From Diplonema japonicum (Eukaryota; Euglenozoa; Diplonemea; Diplonemida; Diplonemidae), in assembly GCA_964019335.1 (NCBI GenBank), contig OZ025750.1, forward strand, positions 248,001 to 312,000: a DNA stretch of 64,000 bases, read 5' to 3'. Both the position numbers and the translations under genes were made by a program. This document shows positions 44,392 through 53,424 of the stretch, piece after piece (within the stretch, counting starts at the first letter, position 1; each line of letters opens with the position of its first letter). Under the pieces are notes generated by a model. It had not been told where the DNA came from and made no database searches. It saw only the letters and a program-made list of their open reading frames with translations.

Positions 44392-46569
44392 ATGAACCGC
44401 AGGACTCGGAAGCAGGCGGTAGTAGAGAAGGAGCCGATGTGGGCGTTTTTGAACAGATACCTGACGCAGCCGGGGGACGACCCACAGGTAGTTTTTCACA
44501 AGAAGATCCTTCTGGCGATCTCCCTGGCAGCCGCAGCAATATACTCGTGGATAGCACTCACCAACAGCAACGGAACAGGCCTGGCCTACTACAAGGGCTG
44601 GATGGGGGCACTGTCTGGCCTCATAGCTGCCTTCCAGCTACTGTATGAACGTAAGATACGCCACGCAGTGACAGAGCTGACCATGTACGGGTACGTGGTG
44701 GCCATCATCATTACAGATTATACTGGGGTTGTGGAGGGGAACATCCTTATGTGGTCGGGGCTGGTTCTTGTTCTTGACGTTGCACTCGTCTGCAGGCTCA
44801 AGAGACGTGTAACCATAAATGTCATAGTTATCGGTTTTGTGTGGCTTGTCATCGTGGCCATCGAGACCACTCTCCGGATCGGTGTTTACGACGCCCCCTT
44901 CCTCCCTTCGCAGGCTGAACGGTTCAGGAGAACGTGCGACTGTACATCGTTGCCGTGCCCGCGTGATTTCAACAACACATTTGCGTACCTTCTGGCGCAG
45001 ATTGTCATCTTCCTCCTCGACTTCTACTTCACGCGTGGTTTCTCCAGCCGTCTCTACCAGGAGACTGATAAGATGCACAATGTTATTTCCACTGCGGAGA
45101 CAACCGCTGAAGCGCTTTCCCGGTTCGACCTCGCGCTTGCCGAAGAAGCCATCAACTCCTCCCCCCTCCCCCCGCCCCTTCACGACGCCTTCAGTAGTAT
45201 TATCAGCAATCTACGTGTCTACCGCCCGTACATCCCAGACGCGCTGTTCGATCATTTGCACGGTACTGCAGAGCAGCCCAGAGAAGTCCCCGCACCAGGG
45301 CTGATGACAGACGTTGTTGCCATCGTCTTCACCGACATACAAGGATCGACAGCGACATGGGAGGCCTGCCCTGAGGGGATGAAGGAGAGTCTGAAGGTGC
45401 ATGACCATGTGATGCGGGAATGTCTCCACAACCAAGGCGGGTACGAGGTGAAGACTATCGGTGACGCCTTCATGGTCGCCTTCGCAAGCGCTGTCGACGC
45501 AGTCGACTTCTCTCTCAACGTGCAGGAGAAGCTGGTTCAGAGCAAATGGCCGCAGGAACTCCTATGCTTGGATCACTGCGCATGGCAGGAAGACGGCCCA
45601 TGGTGCGGGCTGCGCGTCCGCATCGGCGTCCACTGGGGAGAGGTAGAAATGCAACTGAACACCCTGACAGGTAGGTACGACTACTTCGGGAACACTGTGA
45701 ACAAGGCGGCTCGGATGGAAGGAACATGCATTGGCGGCGCTGTGGCAATTACAGAAGAAGTGATGGCAAAGGTGGGTCCATTGGAAGGAGTATGTGTCAT
45801 TGTAATGGGCGACGTAAAGCTAAGGGGCGTCCCCGGCTATATGCATCCATTCCTGCTGCTCCCACAGAGCTTGGCAGGAAGATCCCAGTACTGCGAGTCA
45901 CAGCTGCGCCTCAAGCGGGAAGACAGGAAGATCACAGTGCACAACTCTACTGGCGTCTCGCTTCGCGACACAATTTCAGTGAACGCCGAGACGGTGCTGT
46001 CATCGGTCGCGTCTGCAAGTGTGGGGATCTTGAACGTGAAGCTGCCTGACACACGTGACCACAGGGAGGCGACGCTGGTGATGAACGATGCATTGGCAAA
46101 GGTTAACATGTGCAGTGAAAGGACCCACGGTGTGGTGGTCTCGTTACAGGGCAGCAGGGTTGCTGTCGGATGGAACACCTCACGGCCCTGCGTCACACAT
46201 GTTGAGAACTCAGTAGCCTTTGTGTCAATGTTGCACAGGCTGCTCGAACAAGACGACTGCACAGCGCATCTGGGTGTCTCTGCCAGTGATGTGCGGCACG
46301 GTACTGTAGGCAACCAGCGGCAGAGGTTCGTCGCCGTGCTCGGGCAGTGTGTCGATGTGAGTGGTGTCTTGGCAACCCTGGCAGAGCAGGTGGACGTGTT
46401 CGCACTTTACGGTAGCCACTCTGAGCCTCGTTCTATAAAGGGGACTAGTTTTGCACTTGAGGAGCACTCCCCTCAGGGCTCACATGGACTGAATGCTTAT
46501 CGGCTTGTCGTCCGTGCCTGGAACGTCACTGAGGCCACAGAGCACTCCCTTTCGGTTACCGTGGTTTAG
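44392..46569 (+). CDS. Membrane adenylate cyclase, six-span family (cyclase 4)
   Basis: 725 residues from ATG 44392, the first after the acceptor; the upstream open frame is pyrimidine tract. Six hydrophobic segments occupy about 40-225 (for example ILLAISLAAAAIYSWIAL and AQIVIFLLDFYFTRGF). C1 carries metal Asp 315 and 358, adenine-site Lys 354 and Asp 430, and Asn 437 and Arg 441. The predicted product is cAMP. The second cyclase-like domain (about 535-690) is degenerate. This copy is the most divergent of the four at third codon positions, yet a block around the YDYFGNTVNKAAR codons is identical to cyclases 1 and 2. It stands alone between two repeat-rich regions. Confidence 0.92.
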   Translation: MNRRTRKQAVVEKEPMWAFLNRYLTQPGDDPQVVFHKKILLAISLAAAAIYSWIALTNSNGTGLAYYKGWMGALSGLIAAFQLLYERKIRHAVTELTMYGYVVAIIITDYTGVVEGNILMWSGLVLVLDVALVCRLKRRVTINVIVIGFVWLVIVAIETTLRIGVYDAPFLPSQAERFRRTCDCTSLPCPRDFNNTFAYLLAQIVIFLLDFYFTRGFSSRLYQETDKMHNVISTAETTAEALSRFDLALAEEAINSSPLPPPLHDAFSSIISNLRVYRPYIPDALFDHLHGTAEQPREVPAPGLMTDVVAIVFTDIQGSTATWEACPEGMKESLKVHDHVMRECLHNQGGYEVKTIGDAFMVAFASAVDAVDFSLNVQEKLVQSKWPQELLCLDHCAWQEDGPWCGLRVRIGVHWGEVEMQLNTLTGRYDYFGNTVNKAARMEGTCIGGAVAITEEVMAKVGPLEGVCVIVMGDVKLRGVPGYMHPFLLLPQSLAGRSQYCESQLRLKREDRKITVHNSTGVSLRDTISVNAETVLSSVASASVGILNVKLPDTRDHREATLVMNDALAKVNMCSERTHGVVVSLQGSRVAVGWNTSRPCVTHVENSVAFVSMLHRLLEQDDCTAHLGVSASDVRHGTVGNQRQRFVAVLGQCVDVSGVLATLAEQVDVFALYGSHSEPRSIKGTSFALEEHSPQGSHGLNAYRLVVRAWNVTEATEHSLSVTVV

Positions 46570-47583
46570 TTGTAGAAGATTTAAATCTTTTTTTTTCTCC
46601 TTTCTTTTTTTATTTTTTTGTCACTCACATTCACTGTAAAAACATATGACCTCTTTGACTGGTCAGTCTGGTACTTTTTTTTTTCTTTTTTTTTTCTTCA
46701 AAAGAAAAGGCCTTAAAACGAGTCATTTCAGGGAAGTGACCGGTGATATGAAAAAAGAAAAACACCAGCAAAATACAAAAAAAGAAAAAGCACAATCAAA
46801 GAAAAGGAGATTCCTGAAGCTGCTGTTACATCCCCTCGGACTTGGAGTTAATTTCCTTTTTTTAAAACCAATCCTACCCCCCCCACCTTTTTTTTGTCTT
46901 TTTTCTCTCACCGCCCTTTCTTCTCCAGCAACGAACGAATGCCTTTTTTTTCTTCTTCTTCCTACTTATTATGGTGGGGTGGGGAGGGGGAGCTGCTCAC
47001 ATTTATGTTAACTCGCTCACTTTTTTCCTTCCTTCACCCCACTCCTCTTTTTTTTTGAAAAAAAAGAAAAGACTTTTTTTTTATGAACCCCAGACCATGT
47101 AATAGAAGCTCTCTTGCCTTAATCCCTTGGCGGGTGCTTAAGGCTTTAAAAAAAGCCACATATCACGGTTTTTTTTTTTTTTTTTTTTTTTTTATGATTG
47201 TGAACGGTGAATACCGCTACTTCATTTAGGTAAACACAGCACAATTCCTTTTTTTTTTTTTTTTTTTTTGCAAGGGCGGCCCTCCATGAGGGGGTTTGTC
47301 CTGCACTTTGTAGATGACCTTTTCCTTCTCCCCCCCCTTCGTGGGTGTTGCCTCTTGGCCAGTCTTTGCCGGTAGAACGATCAGATTTACTCGCCGTGAC
47401 CCCCTTATTTGCTCCCGGGGTAGGGTGCATGTAGAGGATGAGAACAAAGGGGCTTCTCACAAAGACCTCCTTTAACTCCTACAATCATATTTTTTTTTAA
47501 TGGAAAAACACATCAAGGGAGGTTCGTTTGTAAGAGTTCCTCTCAATCTCGAACAACAACGACATTTTAGTCATAAGGAATTA
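46570..47583. other. Intergenic low-complexity region with repeat pieces
   Basis: T- and A-runs; no gene. The block 47269-47480 joins the 3' flank of the coding repeat (GGGCGGCCCTCCATGAGGGG) to a tail repeat (47437-47480), with an unrelated or decayed segment between them. Confidence 0.55.
47269..47480 (+). repeat. Decayed coding-repeat 3' flank with tail repeat
   Basis: The left part matches 27890-27935; the right part is the tail repeat (GATGAGAACAAAGGGGCTTC, then CTTTAACTC). The coding segment itself is missing or unrecognisable. Confidence 0.55.
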
Positions 47584-49231
47584 CTGTAAAACGAATAATG
47601 TCGGACGGAAAAATTCTCGGACAGAAAAACTCCCGGACACCAAAAAAACCCGGACATTTTTCCGTCCGGGAGTTTTTCGTTTTAGAAGTTTTTTTACTTA
47701 AGGGGGGGTAGCAGCTCCCACCACGTTTGCCTGGAAGGGCTTTATTCCTTGTGCAGAGCCAAAATGTTTACCCTGCGTGGCAGTTTGAATTTTTCTTCCC
47801 CTTTCAATGCACCAACAAACAGCACCCACGGGATCTTTAACTTCTCATAAACCCGTTCTTTCGTCAAATTAACCAGTTCGACTAAGGCACGTTGAGCAGC
47901 TGGCTTGTGAGGGGCCCAACTTTGGTGCTGACACCCCCGGCCAGCTCACCCCCGAGAGGTGGAGGAGATAAACACCTTACACCGGGCCAGTACAAACCCC
48001 CGAAAGCAGCTTGGCGGCCTCTGCCTCGGTCAGAAGACGGCAGCAACAGGTTCAACAGAGCCCCCGGTTTCTTCCAGACGGAAATACTGGACGTTGCTAT
48101 TCACCCTACCACACCCTGGCCGCCGCGACGCCGTGATAGCAGCGTATCGCCCAATACGGGATTTAGCATCCTTCGGGGGCTGAAAGGTTTTTGCTTGAGT
48201 CGATAGGTAAAACGGGCTTGGTGAGCTTATCCCAGCACAACAAATATGCACCTATGCAGAAGGGCTGCTTTCGCGCCAATCCAGCCCGAAAGACAAACCT
48301 GGCAGACTTTGGTGGAGCACTGTCCTTTTCCACTGACTAGGCTGACAAAACTTTGCAGCAAGAAAGACAAAAGCCGCAAGCCACCTCCGGAAAGCCCGGA
48401 AACGAGAAGGACAACGAGAGGGCACGCTGTTTCACCATGGAATTCAGGTCCATAATCGACACCCATAAAGTAAGGCCGGAATTGGTCTGGAATACAGGGT
48501 TAAAAACTAAAACGAAAAGGGGTGCTAAGGTCGTAAAAGTCCGTGGCTTGGGTGACAAAACGGGCTATAACCGAACAGCTGGCTGTTTCCTTGGCTGGAT
48601 GGGTTGCAACTTAAATACAAAGGCAAAGCGGAAACGCAACCGGCAGGGATTATCCGTGCCCCGGTCAAGCACCTGCCCGTCGAATGGAGCCTAACGGCAT
48701 CGCCCAATCATTGGGCTAATTATGATACTCGGTATCTGGGTTACGGAGCTGTTTCTTCCTTTTTGCTATAAATCATTGATTCCCATGGTTTTGCCGAACG
48801 GGCCGATTCTGCTGCTTGTCGGCGACCACAACTCTCACACGACCTATGCCTATGGGTTCGTAGAGTGGTTCGCAGGCGCAAACGTGCACATTGCTTTTGT
48901 CCCCCTGGGCTCACCTACATGGTTCAACCGATGGATATTGGGTTGAACGCAGCTGTAAAGCATCTATTAAGAAAGGTAGTAGGCCACACGAAGGCTCGAC
49001 AAGCTGATTGCCTCAGGGGCAGCAAGGGAGGACAAAGATGCAGAAAGGGAACCCTGGGGGTTTCTTCGCGCCGTTTGGGTTGCCGTTTGCAGCCCAGGCC
49101 AGTATAGTATGTAGGTGGTAGTGGACCAGGCCCCCTGACGGCCTTACCTAAAAAAAACTCCCGGACGGAAAAATTCCCGGACGCCAAAAAAACTCGGACA
49201 TTTTTCCGTCCGGGAGTTTTTCGTTTTACAG
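47584..49231 (+). mobile_element. Tc1/mariner-superfamily (pogo/Tigger-like) DNA transposon, decayed, with intact inverted ends
   Basis: Inverted ends CTGTAAAACGAA (47584-47595) and TTCGTTTTACAG (49220-49231) are perfect and flanked by TA on both sides (47582-47583, 49232-49233), the target duplication typical of Tc1/mariner. Just inside each end lie GGACGGAAAAAT-type palindromes; at the right end about 22 bases at 49151-49172 pair with 49196-49217. The interior carries a broken DDE-type transposase. The 1.65-kb length suits the superfamily after internal loss. Trypanosomatid genomes are known mainly for retroelements, so a DNA transposon here is notable. Confidence 0.75.
48353..49030 (+). 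pseudogene. DDE-superfamily transposase remnant
   Basis: The first frame reads RPELVWNTGLKTKTKRGAKV, then VKVRGLGDKTGYN, as in the start of the pogo/Tigger DDE domain, but the acidic pair expected before TGL is missing. A second frame (from about 48770) reads PILLLVGDHNSHTTYAYGFV with the second catalytic Asp (codon 48824). A third frame gives VQPMDIGLNAAVKHLLRK with the third-position Asp (48934). At least two frameshifts plus in-frame stops make it inactive. No clear N-terminal DNA-binding domain could be recognised upstream. Confidence 0.75.
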
Positions 49232-49309
49232 TATTTTTTTTTTCTTTTTGGGAAAACTGCAACGATACTTGGCCGTGGTGGTAGAGAAGCGGGACCGTGG
49301 GTACGAAAT

Positions 49310-49425
49310 GTAGTAGGTAACCTGAACCCGCTGCTTCAATGGTTGTCACTGCTGCGCTGGTGGAGAAGGACAGCTGGTTTCGAATGGACGACCTGTAGCG
49401 GCCCTCTAGCGGTTTTTTTATTTGA
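49310..49425 (+). repeat. Internally deleted copy of the dispersed coding repeat
   Basis: AACCTGAACCCGCTGCTTCA, then TGGTTGTCACTGCTGCGCTG, matches the 5' part of the 27379 copy (GAACCCGCTGCTGCAGTGGT). It then jumps to CGAATGGACGAC and the CGGCCCTCTAGCGG flank seen at about 51000. Confidence 0.5.
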
Positions 49426-49466
49426 CTTGTCTATACAAAAGGGGAAGCGTACGGTTTCTTTTTTGA

Positions 49467-49650
49467 CAGCAAACTGCACGAGCGCAGAATCCCGGGACGC
49501 CCCGGCTAGGGTTGAGCACACCGCATGCATTAAGGACACGACGCGGAACGAAGAAGCTACTGCTCGAGGAGCGCCCCCTGTAATCAAGTAGGTAGTTCGT
49601 GCTTCGTTGCACGCTTAACGCCACCTAGTGTTGCAATCAAAGCCCCATTT
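49467..49650 (+). repeat. ~190-bp repeat, copy A
   Basis: Nearly identical to 52378-52576 (begins CAGCAAACTGCACGAGCGCA, ends near AATCAAAGCCCCATTTT), apart from a few short indels. Non-coding on both strands as far as I can see; identity unknown. Confidence 0.75.
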
Positions 49651-50297
49651 TCTTTTTTTTTTAAAAGGGTTTTGTGGGTTATTTGTATGCGGTTTTCACC
49701 ACCAGCACCTGCCAGAATAAGGCTGCTTACCTGCTTTTTTTGTTAAAGAAAGAAGAAAAAAAAAAAAGAAGGTTTTTTTTTTCTCGTTTTCTCGTTTCTC
49801 TTTTTATTTATTTATTTTGTCCTTTGGGTTTAGTTTCTTTCAGATGCTTTCTGTGAATTAGAAGAAAACAAAACAAAACAAGAAAAAAAAGAAGGGGGGT
49901 AAGAAAAAAAAAAGGAGGCGTGCAGTTTGAGAAGGGGGTGCTTAAGCCGCTTATTTTTCACCTTTTCTTTTTTCTTTTGTATTTAACAAGAGCTGATCAG
50001 TTTCTTGTAAAGAGCAAAAAGAAAAGAGAGTGATGGTGACATGCAGTATTTATCCCTAGGCAATCCGTTTTCAAGCATTGTCTATTTTCTTTTTCGTTTC
50101 CATATCAAGTCCAAAGAGGGGTACGAGTAGTTAAGTACTTGTAGAAAAAGATTATCGGGCTGACAAAAGAAAGAAGAATAGTCCGGACGAAAAAATACTC
50201 TAAACAGTAATATTATATCCCCTGACGGTTGGTTACCTTTAATTTTTCTTTTTTGCTTTTTTGTAACGAAAAGCTAAAGCTATTTCTTTTTTTTTTT

Positions 50298-50530
50298 TTA
50301 AAAAAGTGATCGGATGGAACAGGAGGGCGATATTTGCATCACCGAAGACCAAGCATGACCTAGAGGCGTTGAAAGGACAATGGGCGAGAGAACGAAGAGA
50401 AAGAGCGGCCAGGCTGGGGAGAAGGCCGGCAAGACAACCAAAGGAGGAGAAACCGCTGCTGAAAGGGGATAGGTGCAGGTAGAAGATGAGAACAAGGGGG
50501 CGTCTCACAAAGACTTCCTTTAACTCATAT
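50298..50530 (+). repeat. Dispersed coding repeat with attached tail repeat
   Basis: The frame from about 50304 reads VIGWNRRAIFASPKTKHDLE and ends at TAG 50480-50482. The tail repeat follows directly (50485-50530). This copy shows the order coding segment, GCTGAAAGGGGATAGGTGCA, tail. Confidence 0.6.
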
Positions 50531-50611
50531 ATTTTTTTTTCATATTAGGCACATAGTGAATACTGTGCCTATATATGATTGCTGAACCAAACAAACTTTT
50601 TTTTTTTTCAT

Positions 50612-51038
50612 CGGAAAGATAAACGCAGCATGCAGGGCACGGAAGAAGCGACGCCCCTTCCCAGCGGACGAGAGAAAAAGAGTGAAGTCCCTCATCGCCA
50701 TTGGAGGTAAGGCAGCAATTGGTTTCTCCAGGAAGGCCTACTTTCGCCACCCGCTCCACGCACGACAAGCTGATGGAATTGAAGGCCGACTACAAGCGGG
50801 AACGCAGGTGTCCTAAGGCAAGCTCAGTAAGAACAGAAATCTTACGTAGAGCATAAGGGTAAAAGCTTGCTCGATACACGATCTTCAGTACCGATCCTCA
50901 TCGCATCACACGACTCCGCAAGACGCTCACGGCCTCAATCGGGATGAAAGCAATGCTCCAAAGGGGAGTATTAATAGATAGACCCCCCCCTCCCATAGGG
51001 CGGCCCTCTAGCGGGGGGCTTGTCCTGTACTTTGAGTT
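50612..51038 (+). repeat. Dispersed coding repeat interrupted by an rRNA-like insert
   Basis: Matches 27600-27938 closely (GCAGCATGCAGGGCACGGAA; GACTCCGCAAGACGCT; AGGGCGGCCCTCTAGC). A ~90-base foreign segment interrupts it between the GCGGGAACGCA and CATCGCATCACACG parts. Frameshifted. Confidence 0.65.
50807..50896 (+). pseudogene. Large-subunit rRNA fragment inside a repeat
   Basis: GGTGTCCTAAGGCAAGCTCA, then AGAACAGAAATCTTACGTAG, then GCATAAGGGTAAAAGCTTGC and ATCTTCAGTACC match in order a conserved stretch of eukaryotic 28S/LSU rRNA near the peptidyl-transferase region. I recognise this from general knowledge of rRNA. It is too short and diverged to be functional, and it is flanked on both sides by repeat sequence that is contiguous in the 27379 copy. 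Confidence 0.75.
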
Positions 51039-51411
51039 TTTTTTCTTGCGAAGAATTTGACTTTTTTTTATTTTTATGAAAACGGGCTTTTAGGTTTTTG
51101 CCCTGAAGCCCTCATGTGTGTTACATGATTCGGTGAAGGCACTTTCCCTCTTGCACCTTTTTTTTTTTTTTTTGGTGTGAGGCCCTCCCCCCCCCCCGTC
51201 TCGCCGTCCCCGCAATATTTATTATTATTATCTTGTGCCGCAGGCAGGGTGAGATTACGGTGGGAGGGTTGGTTCTTCAGCCGATACATGAGACACATGT
51301 TACATTACATTCCTTTCCTATTTTTTTTTAATCCTAGTGAAAAACAATCCTTTCCCTGAGCCCAGTTTCCTCTCCTCTTTGGGTGTCGCCTGAAGATTCC
51401 CGCCATTTCCT

Positions 51412-51442
<31 letters not shown>

Positions 51443-51665
51443 GTGGGGAACATTATCAACGTGTTTATAAGCTTCTCCAGGTGCGTAAAAACAAAATGCC
51501 AGTTCTTTTTCTCGCAGCGGACAAACGGGCAAAATCCTTTTTCTCTTTTTTTTTTGGTGGGGCCAGCAACGTCCGGCACAGAAGTGTGCACATGTTCTTG
51601 TGATGGATGAGAAAAGGGTATGCGGCCCTGCATGAAAAGCTTTCATGAGAAGAATCTATATGTGG

Positions 51666-51824
51666 GGCTATACTGGCAAGAAACGGGTAACGTTTCCGTT
51701 TCCTTATTTTTCAGATACTTAAGGAAACGGCCCAAGGTAAGGATTGGAAACGGTGAAACGTTTCCGTTTCCGTTTCCTTATTTTAAAAAAAGTGCTTGGA
51801 AACGCGTTTCCTGCCAGCATAGCC
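51666..51824. repeat. Small foldback element with 20-bp inverted ends and internal GGAAACG palindromes
   Basis: The left end GGCTATACTGGCAAGAAACG (51666-51685) pairs with 51805-51824 at 18 of 20 positions. The interior is dominated by GGAAACG and its complement CGTTTCC, repeated in both orientations. No coding capacity. Confidence 0.65.
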
Positions 51825-53424
51825 TAGGGGGAGGGGGGGTCACATGGTAGTGGTAAAGTAGGTTTTTTCAAATTCGCAAATGCAGCCCCTTTGTCGACCA
51901 CCCACAAGGCATTATTTTGCATTTTTAAAAAAAGGTGACCACGGTTTGGTACCTGAGGTTTGTTTTTGCAAAGATTTCAGAAATACAGATAGAGCATTCA
52001 CAAGTGCTCTCTAATCCGGCGAATTTTGATTTTTTTGGTTAATTTGGAGGGTATTGGGCGTTTTCTTTTTTACCTAAGATAACTTTTTTTCATGTTTACC
52101 ACGTTTTTAAGGACCACGTGACCCCCCCCTACCCCTCAAGCAATTGCATTGAAACCCAGACAAGCCTCTTGCCCTTTTTTCATGGTCGAAGGAAAACAAT
52201 CTATAGCAAAAAAGGCAAGAAGCATTTTTTGGTATTTTTTTTTTCCTTCTTTTTTTTTGAAGGTGGTGGGGATAACATGGAAATATAAGAAGTACATCAG
52301 ATGTGTTGTTCGCTGTTGACCTCCTCGTCGGTCATCACCGGAAGAACGTATCGCAGATGCTCAGGGTGACGAACAGGCAGCAAACTGCACGAGCGCAGAA
52401 TCTTGGTTACCCGGGACGCCCCGGCTAGGGTTGAGCACACCGCATGCATTAAGGACACGACGCGGAACGCAGAAGAAGCTACTGCTCGGCCGAGGAGCGC
52501 CCCCTGTAATCAAGTAGGTATTTCGTGCTTCGTTGCACGCTTAACGCCACCTAGTGTTGCAATCAAAGCCCCATTTTTTTTTTTAAAAGGCCGAAGCAAA
52601 AAAGAAAGTGTACTTTTTCTGAGACCTGTAATGTTCTTATTCCCCCTCTCCCCCTCCCCATATGTTGTTTTTTTTATTTTATTCTTTTTTTTCCCTAATC
52701 CTATACCAATAGTGTCATTTTTCCGCGTTGCTACTGAAAATCAAAAAAAAGAAAGAAGAAGAAAAAAAAAGAAAAGTGTTCACGTACCCCTCAAGAGAAG
52801 AAAAAAAAAAAGAAAGTTGGAAAGATGAAAAGTAGCGATTTCTTTTTTTTCTTTTTTTTTTTTTTTTTTTTCCAAGCGGACATTAAGGTACGTAAGGTGT
52901 CATAACTTTTCCAAACCCAATCTCGATTTCCGAGATAAACCTGCAAAAAAGAAAAAAAGGAAGAAAAAGAAAAAGAAAAGAGGAGAAAAAAAAAAAAAAA
53001 AAAAAGCAAGCGACGGAAGGGAGGCCATGCTCCTGGGGCCTAGAGACAAAAAAGAACAATACTAGAAGGAAGAAAAAGGCGAGGGAAGAACAAGAAAGCT
53101 AAACAAAAAAGAAAAGAAACCCCTCACATAATAGATATCCTTTTTTTTTTTTTTTTTTAGAAATTCGAGCCTTTTCTCCTCACAACAAGTGACCCTTCCC
53201 CTTACAAACTTCGATCTCCCAATCACTTATTTCTTTTCCTCCCCTCTTTTTTTTATATTTTTTTTATATCCTGTTGTCCTTTTTTTTTTTGTCACACCCC
53301 ACCCCCTTTTTTATTCAACTTTTTTTATCGAGTTCTTTTTTTTTTTTCCGTTTCTTTTTTTTTTTTTGCCCTTTTCTATCTGTGTCATTTCAGGCCTTTT
53401 TATTTTTTTTCTTTTTCCAAAAAG
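51825..53424. other. Intergenic region, no gene; contains repeat copy B and an acceptor
   Basis: Mostly AT-rich DNA and long homopolymers, with the ~190-bp repeat copy B. A 240-base pyrimidine-rich stretch (about 53190-53390) ends at AG 53392-53393 (CATTTCAG), 31 bases before ATG 53425. Confidence 0.55.
52378..52576 (+). repeat. ~190-bp repeat, copy B
   Basis: Counterpart of 49467-49650. It is slightly longer because of short insertions (for example TTGGTTAC after AGAATC). The 60 bases upstream are unlike those of copy A, so the left boundary is sharp. Confidence 0.75.

Larger units (their letters stand above)
50531..51665. other. Repeat-rich region, no host gene
   Basis: Includes the coding-repeat copy with the rRNA insert (50612-51038) and a partial copy of the 5222-5340 repeat at about 51440-51490. 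The remainder is homopolymer-rich. Confidence 0.5.
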
